NCBI RefSeq assembly: GCF_001672915.1
Contig: NZ_LZKR01000020.1
Span: 1-55,979 of the forward strand
DNA length: 55,979 nucleotides
DNA from: Mycobacterium sp. 1245805.9
Lineage (GTDB): Bacteria; Actinomycetota; Actinomycetes; Mycobacteriales; Mycobacteriaceae
Direction: 5' to 3'
Part shown: in pieces, positions 7,695-15,320 of the stretch
Position numbering within the stretch: the first letter of the stretch is position 1
How the letters are laid out: each line of letters begins with the position of its first letter
Program-made: the position numbers and the translations under genes
The notes under the pieces: generated by a model
Databases searched by the model: none
What the model saw: the letters and a program-made list of their open reading frames with translations, nothing else
What the model was told of the DNA's origin: nothing

Positions 7695-9104
7695 TCATCC
7701 GCCGGGCAAGACGGCGATGGACTTGGTGTCCAGGTAGCCGTCGAGGCCTTCCGGGCCCAGTTCGCGACCGTAACCGCTGGCTTTGACGCCCCCGAACGGC
7801 GCGAAGGGATCCATGGTGTAGCCCTGATTGATCCCCAGGGTGCCGGTGCGGATGCGCGCGGCGATCGCCAAGGCTCGCTCGGTGTCCGCGGTCCACACCG
7901 ATCCGGCCAGTCCGTAATCGGAGTCATTGGCGATCGCCACCGCATCGTCCTCGTCGCGGTAGGGGATGACGGTGATCACGGGCCCGAATATCTCTTCGCG
8001 CGCGATGCGCATCGCGTTGTCGGCGGCGGCGAAGAGGGTGGGTAGGACGTACCACCCGCGTGCGAGGCCGTCGGGCATCCCGGCGCCACCGACGACGAGC
8101 CGGGCGCCTTCTCGGTCACCCACCTCGATGTAGTCGCGGACACGTCGTTGCTGACGTTGCGAGACCAGGGGGCCGAGTTGGGTGGCGGGATCGCTTGGGT
8201 CGCCGACAATGAGGTTGGCCATCTCGGATGCGAGCGCGTCGACGTACTCGTCGTGGCGGTGCGCGGGCACCAGCACTCGGGTCAGCGCGTTGCAGATCTG
8301 GCCGCTGTTGGACAGGCTGGCCGACCGGACGCCGGTGGCCACCTTGTCGGGTTCGGCGTCGTCGAGCACGATGGCGGCGGATTTGCCGCCGAGTTCGAGG
8401 CTGACCTTGGTCAGGTTGGCGGCGCATGCGGCAGCGACCGCCCGGCCCGCGGTCGTGGATCCGGTGAACGACACCTTGTCGACTTTCGGGTGCGTGACGA
8501 GGAGTTCGCCAACCGCGGCGTCGCCGGACACTACGCTGACCACGCCTTTGGGCAGACCGGCCTGTTCGATCATCTCCGCTAAAAGCAATGCATCCAAAGG
8601 CGATTCCGGTGCGGGCTTGAGTACCACCGCGCACCCGGCCAGCAGCGCGGGCACCAGCTTCGTGATGATCAGAAATTGCGGCATGTTCCACGGGACAATC
8701 GCTGCGACTACGCCGACCGGTTGCTTCTGGACCACCACATCGGCGCCGAAAAAGCCGGCGCGGCTCTCTTGCCATTGATGGCGCTCGGCTAGGTCGCAGA
8801 ATGCGCGGATCATCATGGCGGGCAGACCGACCTGCGCGCGCCGGGCGAAGGTGATGGGGGCGCCGATTTCGGCGGTGATCGTCTCGGCCATCTCGGTGCG
8901 CCGTTGGTCGTAGACGTCGGCGAGCCGGCGGACCGCGGCGATGCGATCCGATGGGTTACTCGCGCCCCAGGCTCCCGTGTCAAAGGCGGTGCGCGCTGCG
9001 TTGACGGCTTCGTCGACGTCGGCGGGTGTCGCGGCGGGAACCTCGGCGATTGTCTGCTCGGTGTGGGGTGAGATGACTTCGATGAGCTTGGCCTGCGACC
9101 GCAC
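7695..9104 (-). CDS. Aldehyde dehydrogenase family protein
   Basis: A 469-residue NAD(P)-dependent aldehyde dehydrogenase with all catalytic landmarks: Asn140 (VPWNMP), Lys163 (VLKPAPE), Glu237 (LELGGKS) and nucleophile Cys271 (SGQICNA), plus GSTTAGRAV and the C-terminal PFGGVKASGYGRELG. It should be cytosolic. The GTG start follows GAAGG at good distance; the N-terminus is about 15 residues shorter than many ALDHs but no better start is seen. It is divergent from the Rieske oxygenase operon, and its promoter carries a 20-bp element repeated exactly in the ferredoxin promoter. It therefore probably oxidises an aldehyde formed in the same pathway. Confidence 0.92.
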   Translation of the reverse strand: MRSQAKLIEVISPHTEQTIAEVPAATPADVDEAVNAARTAFDTGAWGASNPSDRIAAVRRLADVYDQRRTEMAETITAEIGAPITFARRAQVGLPAMMIRAFCDLAERHQWQESRAGFFGADVVVQKQPVGVVAAIVPWNMPQFLIITKLVPALLAGCAVVLKPAPESPLDALLLAEMIEQAGLPKGVVSVVSGDAAVGELLVTHPKVDKVSFTGSTTAGRAVAAACAANLTKVSLELGGKSAAIVLDDAEPDKVATGVRSASLSNSGQICNALTRVLVPAHRHDEYVDALASEMANLIVGDPSDPATQLGPLVSQRQQRRVRDYIEVGDREGARLVVGGAGMPDGLARGWYVLPTLFAAADNAMRIAREEIFGPVITVIPYRDEDDAVAIANDSDYGLAGSVWTADTERALAIAARIRTGTLGINQGYTMDPFAPFGGVKASGYGRELGPEGLDGYLDTKSIAVLPGG

Positions 9105-9125
9105 CTGGTGACCCTTCGTCTGGCG

Positions 9126-9145
9126 AGTATCAACTACTTGCGATT
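9126..9145 (-). promoter_or_regulatory. Shared 20-bp promoter/operator element, ALDH copy
   Basis: The minus strand reads AATCGCAAGTAGTTGATACT, identical over all 20 bases to 12542-12561 on the plus strand, and in the same orientation relative to the gene it precedes. GATACT at its end can serve as a -10 for the ALDH gene 21 bp away. On the plus strand the same segment lies just upstream of the Rieske 1 operon, so one bound regulator could control both directions. Confidence 0.65.
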
Positions 9146-9199
9146 CGGGTGATCAGCATATACCGTCGGCCCGACGGACTCCTACGGACAGGAGAGGTT

Positions 9200-10465
9200 G
9201 TGGCTCGCTTTCCCAAGCCCGCCGAGGGCAGCTGGACCCAGCATTACCCGGAACTGGGCACCGAGCCGGTGTCCTACGAAGACTCCATCAGCCCGGAGAT
9301 CTACGAATTGGAGCGGGCGGCGATATTCAAACGCGCGTGGCTGAATGTCGGCCGGGTGGAACAGCTTCCGCGTAAGGGCAGCTACTTTACCAAGGAGCTC
9401 AAGGTAGCCAACACGTCGGTCGTCTTGGTGCGCAACGCTTCTGGAGAGGTCAACGCCTTCCACAACATCTGCCGGCACCGCGGCAACAAGCTGGTCTGGA
9501 ACGACATGCCGCTGGAGGAGACCAGCGGCGTGTGCCGCCAATTCACCTGCAAGTACCACGCCTGGCGCTACGACCTGGACGGCAACCTGACGTTCGTGCA
9601 ACAGGAGGAGGAGTTTTTCAACCTCGACAAGAACCGTTACGGGCTGGTGCCGGTGCACTGCGACGTCTGGGAAGGCTTCATATTCATCAACTTCGCGCAG
9701 GAGCCGGCGCAGTCGTTGCGCGAGTTTCTGGGGCCGATGGTGACGGCGCTGGAGGGCTACCCGTTTGGGAAGCTGACGTCGCGTTGGCACTACAGGTCGC
9801 AGGTGAAGGCGAATTGGAAGCTCTACATGGACGCGTTCCAGGAGTTCTACCATGCGCCGGTACTGCATGCGAACCAGTCGCCGACCGCGTACTCCAAGGC
9901 GGCCGCCGAGGCCGGCTTCGAGGCACCGCACTACCGCCTGGACGGTCCGCACCGGCTGGTCAGTACGTCGGGGGTGCGGGCCTGGGAGATGCCGGACGAG
10001 ATGCGCAAGCCCATCGACGACATCTGCCGCAGCGGGCTGTTCGGCCCCTGGGAAAAGCCGGACCTAGGGGAGATGCCGGCGGGGCTCAATCCCGCGAAAT
10101 GCGATCCGTGGGGCCTGGATTCGTTCCAGCTGTTTCCCAACTTCGTCATGCTGTTCTGGGGTCAAGGCTGGTATCTGACCTACCACTACTGGCCGACGTC
10201 GTATAACAGCCACGTGTTCGAGGGGACGTTGTATTTCCCGCAGCCACGCACCCCGCGTGACCGCGTCGCGCAGGAACTGGCGGCGGTGACGTTCAAGGAG
10301 TACGGACTGCAGGACGCCAACACCCTGGAGGCGACCCAAAGCATGATCGAGTCACGGGCGATCGACGAGTTTCTGCTCAACGACCAGGAAATACTGTTGC
10401 GCCACCTGCACAAGGAGACCGCGGCCTGGATCGACGAGTATCAACGAACCAAGGCGGGAGTGTGA
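9200..10465 (+). CDS. Rieske non-heme iron oxygenase, terminal oxygenase 1
   Basis: Terminal (alpha-type) component of a Rieske oxygenase, which activates O2 to hydroxylate or demethylate an organic substrate. The Rieske [2Fe-2S] ligands are Cys91/His93 (ICRHRGN) and Cys117/His120 (FTCKYHAW). The mononuclear iron site is in DAFQEFYHAPVLH (Glu plus two His). It has 421 residues. The GTG at 9200 follows AGGAGAGG and aligns residue for residue with the start of the paralogue at 13675; a longer start at 9149 would sit on the operator region. It has no adjacent reductase, and the nearest electron donor is the ferredoxin at 12572. Its stop overlaps the next gene by four bases. The substrate is unknown. 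Confidence 0.92.
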   Translation: MARFPKPAEGSWTQHYPELGTEPVSYEDSISPEIYELERAAIFKRAWLNVGRVEQLPRKGSYFTKELKVANTSVVLVRNASGEVNAFHNICRHRGNKLVWNDMPLEETSGVCRQFTCKYHAWRYDLDGNLTFVQQEEEFFNLDKNRYGLVPVHCDVWEGFIFINFAQEPAQSLREFLGPMVTALEGYPFGKLTSRWHYRSQVKANWKLYMDAFQEFYHAPVLHANQSPTAYSKAAAEAGFEAPHYRLDGPHRLVSTSGVRAWEMPDEMRKPIDDICRSGLFGPWEKPDLGEMPAGLNPAKCDPWGLDSFQLFPNFVMLFWGQGWYLTYHYWPTSYNSHVFEGTLYFPQPRTPRDRVAQELAAVTFKEYGLQDANTLEATQSMIESRAIDEFLLNDQEILLRHLHKETAAWIDEYQRTKAGV

Positions 10466-10800
10466 ACGCGGTGTCCGCCATGCTGCCAACGGAATTCGCC
10501 GACCTGGAGCCCTTCGCGGAGTGGTGCCTGCCGACCGAACCCCAGCGCTACGCCAAACGGCTGGCCAGCACCATGACCGAGATGAAAGCCTTTTACGACG
10601 CGATCACCCCGCGCGCCGAGGAGGCCCTGGCTTTCTGCGACAAGTTCCCCCTCGATGACTTGCCTGACGACGTCCTCAACCTGATGCACCTGCTGTATTC
10701 GATGATCATGGTGTCATTCCCGGTGGAGTGCTGGAAGCAGCCCCGCGTTCCCGATTCCGGTGCTTCCACCCTGGACTGCGTGTCCGAGCCCGTGCCGTGA
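10462..10800 (+). CDS. Unrecognised small protein 1, paired with Rieske oxygenase 1
   Basis: A 112-residue soluble protein of a family I do not recognise. A second copy (14946-15281) follows the second Rieske gene. The two share FADLEPFAE/FAELERYAQ, ASTMTEM/ASTMPEM, and a near-identical core, CDKFPLDDLP followed by a hydrophobic helix (NLMHLLYSMIMV). There are no Cys/His clusters for a metal centre, and no TAT or Sec signal. The pairing and tight coupling (GTGA overlap with both neighbours) suggest an accessory or structural subunit of the oxygenase, in the position where a beta subunit would be encoded, but the sequence does not resemble ring-hydroxylating beta subunits that I know. The role is inference only. 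Confidence 0.8.
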   Translation: MNAVSAMLPTEFADLEPFAEWCLPTEPQRYAKRLASTMTEMKAFYDAITPRAEEALAFCDKFPLDDLPDDVLNLMHLLYSMIMVSFPVECWKQPRVPDSGASTLDCVSEPVP

Positions 10801-12044
10801 CGATCGTCCTTCGGGCAGCGCGCTGGGCTGACGTCGACGCCGGTCGGGTGCGCTCCCCGGCGGTCGTGGTGATCGACGGGCAGCGTATCAGCGCCGTCAA
10901 TCCCGAAGGACGACAGCCGGATTCGGCTACCGTGGTGGACCTTGGGGACGTCACGCTCCTACCGGGCCTGATGGACATGGAACTCAACCTGCTGATCGGC
11001 GGCCCCGGCGGCCCCGAGGGACTCCCGGCACCGATGCACGGCGTGCAGGACGATCCTGCGTATCGCACACTGCGCGGCGCGGTGAACGCGCGCACCACGC
11101 TGGACGCCGGCTTCACCACCGTGCGCAACCTCGGGCTCATGGTCAAGACCGGCGGTTACCTGCTCGACGTCGCGCTGCAGCGTGCCATCGACCAGGGCTG
11201 GCACATCGGCCCCCGCATCTATCCCGCGGGACATGCCGTCACCCCTTATGGCGGGCACCTGGACCCGACGGTGTTTCAGCGGCTGGCACCCGGGATCATG
11301 CCGCTGTCGATCGCGGAGGGCATCGCCAACGGTGTGCCCGACGTCATCGCCTGCGTCCGCTACCAGATTCGCCACGGCGCCAAGCTGATCAAGGTCTCGG
11401 CGTCGGGGGGCGTCATGTCGCACAGCACCGCTCCCGGCGCCCAACAGTATTCCGATGCGGAGTTCGCCGCGATCGCCGACGAGGCCCACCGCGCCGGGGT
11501 GCGGGTCGCCGCGCACGCCGTCGGCGACACCGCGATCCAGGCGTGCATTCGCGCCGGGATCGACTGCATCGAACACGGGTTTCTGGCCACCGACGAGACG
11601 ATCCAGATGATGGTCGACCACGGCACCTTCCTGGTTTCCACCACCTATCTGACGGAGGCGATGGCGATCGACCGGATTGCGCCGGAACTTCGGAAGAAAG
11701 CCGAGGAGGTCTTTCCCCGCGCAAAGGCGATGCTGCCCAAGGCAATTGCGGCCGGAGTCCGGATCGCATGCGGCACCGACGCACCGGCAATCCCGCACGG
11801 CCAGAACGCCAAGGAGCTGGGGGCGCTGGTGGCGCGCGGCATGACCCCCATGCAAGCGATCCGGGCCGCGACGGTCGTGGCGGCCGAACTCGTCGAGGCC
11901 GACCACGAGTTGGGCCGGCTGGCGCCGGGTTATCTCGCCGACATCATCGCCGTGCCCGGTGATCCGTCTCAGGACATCGCCACCACGCTGGACGTCTCAT
12001 TCGTCATGAAGGACGGCCGGATTTTCAAGGAGCTGACCGCGTGA
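10797..12044 (+). CDS. Amidohydrolase superfamily protein with atypical metal motif
   Basis: A 415-residue imidazolonepropionase-like amidohydrolase: VVDLGDVTLLPGLMD near the N-terminus, Lys199 (KLIKVSASGG, the usual carboxylated Lys), His240 (VAAHAVGD), His260 (CIEHG), Asp328 (ACGTDAP) and C-terminal GRLAPGYLADIIAV. The HxH that normally follows PGLxD is replaced by Glu62-Leu-Asn64. Loss of HxH should weaken or remove one metal site; phenylurea hydrolases show a related change (NxH), so activity is not excluded. The GTG at 10797 overlaps the previous stop by four bases, so it is part of the Rieske operon. The substrate, perhaps an amide, lactam or ester, is unknown. Confidence 0.88.
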   Translation: MTIVLRAARWADVDAGRVRSPAVVVIDGQRISAVNPEGRQPDSATVVDLGDVTLLPGLMDMELNLLIGGPGGPEGLPAPMHGVQDDPAYRTLRGAVNARTTLDAGFTTVRNLGLMVKTGGYLLDVALQRAIDQGWHIGPRIYPAGHAVTPYGGHLDPTVFQRLAPGIMPLSIAEGIANGVPDVIACVRYQIRHGAKLIKVSASGGVMSHSTAPGAQQYSDAEFAAIADEAHRAGVRVAAHAVGDTAIQACIRAGIDCIEHGFLATDETIQMMVDHGTFLVSTTYLTEAMAIDRIAPELRKKAEEVFPRAKAMLPKAIAAGVRIACGTDAPAIPHGQNAKELGALVARGMTPMQAIRAATVVAAELVEADHELGRLAPGYLADIIAVPGDPSQDIATTLDVSFVMKDGRIFKELTA

Positions 12045-12064
12045 ATCGGGACAAGGAGACCGGC

Positions 12065-12517
12065 ATGGAACTCACCGAGAACCTCCTGTGGTTGCTCAAG
12101 CAGGCGTTCTACTTCTCGCTGACCAGCGTGAATGACGCGATCAGCAGCCACGGTGTCAGCACGGCCCAGATCGGTGTGCTGCGTCAGCTCTCCAACGAAC
12201 CCGGACTATCGGGCGCCGAACTCGCCCGGCGTCTGCTGATCAGCCCGCAGGGTGTTCAACTGGCTCTCACCGCGCTCGAGCGCCGCGGCCTGGTGGAACG
12301 CAAGCAGGACCCCCAACACAAGCGCATTCTGCAGGCCTATCTCACCGACGAAGGGCGCGACGTCGTGGCCAGGGTGCTGGGTGACGCCCTGACCGCGCAC
12401 GAGGAGGTCTTCGGTGTACTCAGCGGCGAGGAGCAGGAAACCCTGCGTGAACTGCTCGCGAGGGTGGTCGAAAAGGGCACCGGCCACGAGTTGTTCAAAG
12501 ACAACATCGAGAGCTGA
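12065..12517 (+). CDS. MarR family transcriptional regulator of the oxygenase cluster
   Basis: A 150-residue winged-helix regulator: helix-turn-helix LSGAELARRLLISPQGVQLALTAL-type region, then ERRGLVERKQDPQHKR and LTDEGRDVVARVLG. The ATG at 12065 follows AAGGAG at 8 nt; an alternative GTG at 12041 overlaps the previous stop (GTGA). It is encoded inside the operon, immediately upstream of a 22-bp palindrome before the ferredoxin gene. A half of that palindrome recurs between ALDH and Rieske 1, so it is the obvious candidate for the cluster's own regulator. The ligand would probably be the pathway substrate or an intermediate. Confidence 0.87.
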   Translation: MELTENLLWLLKQAFYFSLTSVNDAISSHGVSTAQIGVLRQLSNEPGLSGAELARRLLISPQGVQLALTALERRGLVERKQDPQHKRILQAYLTDEGRDVVARVLGDALTAHEEVFGVLSGEEQETLRELLARVVEKGTGHELFKDNIES

Positions 12518-12530
12518 TTTGTGTCTCTAG

Positions 12531-12552
12531 TACTTGAGATTAATCGCAAGTA
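12531..12552. promoter_or_regulatory. 22-bp operator palindrome upstream of ferredoxin gene
   Basis: Arms TACTTG (12531-12536) and CAAGTA (12547-12552) flank GATTAATC, itself a perfect palindrome; only one base pair of the 22-bp dyad mismatches. It overlaps a good promoter: TTGAGA (12534-12539), a 16-bp spacer, then GATACT (12556-12561). The half-site TACTTGCGATT recurs at 9135-9145 before Rieske 1. A repressor bound here would cover the -35 and the spacer. Confidence 0.72.
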
Positions 12553-12561
12553 GTTGATACT
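12542..12561 (+). promoter_or_regulatory. Shared 20-bp promoter/operator element, ferredoxin copy
   Basis: AATCGCAAGTAGTTGATACT is identical to the minus strand of 9126-9145. It combines half of the operator dyad with the putative -10 GATACT, and the match stops abruptly at both ends, as expected for a conserved functional site. Confidence 0.65.
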
Positions 12562-12571
12562 GTGGCGAACG

Positions 12572-12892
12572 ATGCAAGACTCCCGCGCTACGGTGCAGCC
12601 GAACGATCCCGACGTCGGCACGGCAGAGGTGACCATCGAGCTCGACCGGTGCACCGTCACCGTGACCTACAGTCCTGGCGACACGTTGCTGCAGACGGCC
12701 CGCATGGCGGATCTGAGCCCCCCGTCGTCGTGCGAAGTCGGGAACTGCGGAACGTGTATGGCCCGCTTGACCGAGGGCAGCGCCCGGATGATCAACAACG
12801 ACGCGCTTGAAGATGACGAGGTGGAGGAGGGCTGGGTGCTGACCTGTCAGGCGCTGCCGACTAGCCCCACGGTGCGGGTGGTGTACGAGTGA
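12572..12892 (+). CDS. Plant-type [2Fe-2S] ferredoxin
   Basis: A 106-residue ferredoxin with the cluster motif CEVGNCGTC (C-x4-C-x2-C) and a fourth Cys in VLTCQALP, the plant-type [2Fe-2S] arrangement. It also has VTYSPGDTLLQTAR, typical of oxygenase ferredoxins. It should pass electrons to one or both Rieske oxygenases; no ferredoxin reductase is encoded in the window, so a housekeeping reductase must supply it. The ATG at 12572 was chosen; an in-frame TTG at 12554 lies inside the operator. It starts a new transcription unit with its own palindrome-controlled promoter, and its stop overlaps the SDR start (GTGA). Confidence 0.92.
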   Translation: MQDSRATVQPNDPDVGTAEVTIELDRCTVTVTYSPGDTLLQTARMADLSPPSSCEVGNCGTCMARLTEGSARMINNDALEDDEVEEGWVLTCQALPTSPTVRVVYE

Positions 12893-13632
12893 ACAAGGTC
12901 TGCGTGGTGACCGGGGGCGCATCGGGCATGGGTGAGTCGACGTGCCACGAGCTGGGCCGGCGCGGCCACCATGTCGCGGTTCTCGACGTCAACGAGCAAG
13001 CCGCGCAACGCGTTACCGAAGACCTGCGCGCGGCGGGGGTGACGGCCATCGGAGTCGGCGCCGACGTCACGGACCGGGGCGCCGTCGAGCAGGCGTTCGC
13101 CAAGGTGCGCAGCGAGCTGGGCCCGGTCTCGATCCTGGTGACGAGTGCGGGCATGTTCGGGCACTCCCCGTTTACCGAGATCACCCCGGAGTCGTGGGCC
13201 AAGATCATCGACGTCAACCTGACGGGCACCTTTCACTGCTGCCAGGTCGCTATTCCCGACATGGTCGCCGCGAAATGGGGCCGGATCGTGATGATTTCGT
13301 CGTCGAGCGCCCAGCGTGGATCGCCGTTCGCCGCCCACTACGCGGCGTCCAAGGGCGCGGTCATCACCCTCACCAAATCGCTGGCCCGCGAGTACGCGGC
13401 GGACGGGATCACCGTCAACAACATCCCGCCGTCGGGCATCGAAACGCCGATGCAGCTCCAGGCACAGGAGGCGGGGTTCGTGAAGTCCAACGAGGAGATC
13501 GCCAGGAACATCCCGATGGGCCGTCTGGGCACTGGAGCCGACATCGCCGCGGCGGTCGGTTTTCTGTGTTCCGACGAGGCGGGCTTCATCACCGGTCAGG
13601 TGCTGGGCGTCAACGGCGGCGCGGTGATGTGA
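12889..13632 (+). CDS. SDR family oxidoreductase
   Basis: A 247-residue classical SDR: VVTGGASGMGES (cofactor), VLDVNEQ with Asp after beta-2 (suggesting NAD preference), TSAGM in place of NNAG, Ser in MISSSSAQRG, YAASK as the catalytic Tyr/Lys pair, and the C-terminal VNGG motif. In the operon between ferredoxin and Rieske 2 it could act as a dihydrodiol or alcohol dehydrogenase on the oxygenase product. The GTG start overlaps the ferredoxin stop by four bases. The substrate is inferred only from context. Confidence 0.9.
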   Translation: MNKVCVVTGGASGMGESTCHELGRRGHHVAVLDVNEQAAQRVTEDLRAAGVTAIGVGADVTDRGAVEQAFAKVRSELGPVSILVTSAGMFGHSPFTEITPESWAKIIDVNLTGTFHCCQVAIPDMVAAKWGRIVMISSSSAQRGSPFAAHYAASKGAVITLTKSLAREYAADGITVNNIPPSGIETPMQLQAQEAGFVKSNEEIARNIPMGRLGTGADIAAAVGFLCSDEAGFITGQVLGVNGGAVM

Positions 13633-13674
13633 CGTGGTTGGTCTCAAAAGCATGATGACACAGGGAGGTTCACG

Positions 13675-14943
13675 ATGACGCGGTCCGGAAGGCCCTCGGA
13701 GGGATCCTGGACGGAGCACTATCCCGAGCTGGGGACCGGCCCCATCTCGTTTCGAGACTCGACGTCGCCGGAGTTCTTCGAACTGGAACGCGAGGCCGTG
13801 TTCAAACGGGCGTGGCTCAACGTCGCCCGCGTCGAGGAGTTGCCCCGCGTAGGTAGCTATGTCACCAAGGAAATCGAGGTGGCACGTACGTCGGTGATTC
13901 TGGTCAGGGGCCGCGACGATCGCATTCGCGCCTTCTACAACGTCTGTCGTCACCGGGGAAACAAGTTGGTGTGGAACGACTTTCCCGGTGAAGCGACCCG
14001 CGGGACCTGTCGTCAGTTCACCTGCAAGTACCACGGGTGGCGGTACGGCCTCGACGGTGCGCTGACATTCGTGCAGCAGCCGGAGGAGTTTTTCGACCTC
14101 GACGTCGCGGATTACGGATTGCGGCCGGTGCATTGCGATGTGTGGAATGGCTTTATATTCATCAACTTTGATGCCGAACCGCGTCAAAGCCTGCGTGAGT
14201 TCTTGGGTCCGATGATCACCGGCCTCGATGACTACCCGTTCGGCAAGTTGACCGAGCGCTACGAGTGGGTGGCGCACAACAACAGCAACTGGAAGATCTT
14301 CGCCGACGCGTTCCAGGAGTACTACCACGTGCCGTCGCTGCACCCACAACAGGTGCCGGCGGAGGTGCGCGACCCTAAGTCCGGATTCACCTGTGGGCAT
14401 TTCCAACTCGACGGCCCGCACCGGCTGGTGTCGACCGCGGGACGGCGCCGTTGGCTGCTGCCGCCGGAGTTCATGTATCCCATCGAGCGGGCCACCAAGA
14501 GCGGCCTCGTCGGCCCGTGGCGCACCCCGGATATCGGCGAGCTCCCGGACGGCCTCAATCCCGGGGGCATTGAGCCCTGGGGAATCAGCAACTTCCAGAT
14601 CTTCCCGAACACCGAGATATTGATCTACGGCGGCTGGTATCTCTTGTACCGGTACTGGCCGACGTCGTACAACACCCACCGGTTCGAGGCCTACACCTAC
14701 TTCCACCCGGCCCGCACCGTCCGGGAACGCGTCGAACACGAAGTCGCCGCGGTGGTGCTGAAGGAGTTCGCGCTGCAGGACGCCGGCATGCTCGGCGGAA
14801 CGCAGGCCGCACTGGAGTACGGCGTCGTCGACGAGTTCCCGCTGAACGACCAGGAGATCCTGGTGCGCCACCTGCACAAGGTCATCGTCGACTGGGTAGA
14901 GGCATACCAACGCGAAAAAGCTCCGGCGCCGGCGGGGGTCTGA
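13675..14943 (+). CDS. Rieske non-heme iron oxygenase, terminal oxygenase 2
   Basis: A 422-residue paralogue of the enzyme at 9200, collinear through most of its length. Rieske ligands are Cys91/His93 (VCRHRGN) and Cys117/His120 (FTCKYHGW), at exactly the same numbers; the iron site is in DAFQEYYHVPSLH. The regions differ most where substrate is expected to bind, for example HPQQVPAEVRDPKS against HANQSPTAYSKAAA in paralogue 1. That suggests different substrates or successive steps rather than redundancy. ATG is preceded by AGGGAGG. It is followed after 2 bp by its own small partner protein. Confidence 0.92.
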   Translation: MTRSGRPSEGSWTEHYPELGTGPISFRDSTSPEFFELEREAVFKRAWLNVARVEELPRVGSYVTKEIEVARTSVILVRGRDDRIRAFYNVCRHRGNKLVWNDFPGEATRGTCRQFTCKYHGWRYGLDGALTFVQQPEEFFDLDVADYGLRPVHCDVWNGFIFINFDAEPRQSLREFLGPMITGLDDYPFGKLTERYEWVAHNNSNWKIFADAFQEYYHVPSLHPQQVPAEVRDPKSGFTCGHFQLDGPHRLVSTAGRRRWLLPPEFMYPIERATKSGLVGPWRTPDIGELPDGLNPGGIEPWGISNFQIFPNTEILIYGGWYLLYRYWPTSYNTHRFEAYTYFHPARTVRERVEHEVAAVVLKEFALQDAGMLGGTQAALEYGVVDEFPLNDQEILVRHLHKVIVDWVEAYQREKAPAPAGV

Positions 14944-14945
14944 TC

Positions 14946-15281
14946 GTGCCGGACGCCCTGCTGCCCAGTGCATTCGCCGAGCTGGAGCGCTATGCCCAAA
15001 CCTGGTGCCTGGCCACCGAGACCGAGCGCTGGAACGCGCGGGTGGCCAGCACCATGCCCGAAATGCACGAGTTCTACGATGCGTTCTTCCCGCGCCTCGA
15101 AGAGGCCATCGACTACTGCGACAAGTTCCCGCTCGACGACCTACCCGAGGATGCGCTCAACCTGCTGCACCTGATCTATTCGTTGATCATGGTCGCCATG
15201 GCGGTCGAGGTCATGCACCAGCCCGTTCCGACCGATGCCGCCGATGCGGTCATGATCCGCACCGACGAACCGGTCCCGTGA
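14946..15281 (+). CDS. Unrecognised small protein 2, paired with Rieske oxygenase 2
   Basis: A 111-residue paralogue of the protein at 10462, with the same core CDKFPLDDLPEDALNLLHL and the same C-terminal end (EPVP). GTG start, 2 bp after the Rieske 2 stop. That the pair was duplicated and kept together argues that each small protein works with its own oxygenase. No catalytic motif, signal peptide or convincing membrane span is seen; the hydrophobic helix NLLHLIYSLIMVAMAV is more likely buried in an oligomer interface. Confidence 0.8.
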   Translation: MPDALLPSAFAELERYAQTWCLATETERWNARVASTMPEMHEFYDAFFPRLEEAIDYCDKFPLDDLPEDALNLLHLIYSLIMVAMAVEVMHQPVPTDAADAVMIRTDEPVP

Positions 15282-15320
15282 CATCCGCATGACCACAAGG
15301 AAGGCCAGGCAGGGATTTTC

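Noticed and set aside
12554..12571. Upstream TTG start for the ferredoxin
   Set aside because: It lies inside the -10/operator sequence, so the ATG at 12572 is preferred.
12847..14973. 708-codon minus-strand open frame
   Set aside because: Antisense of ferredoxin end, SDR and Rieske 2; high-GC third positions keep antisense frames open, and no domain is seen.
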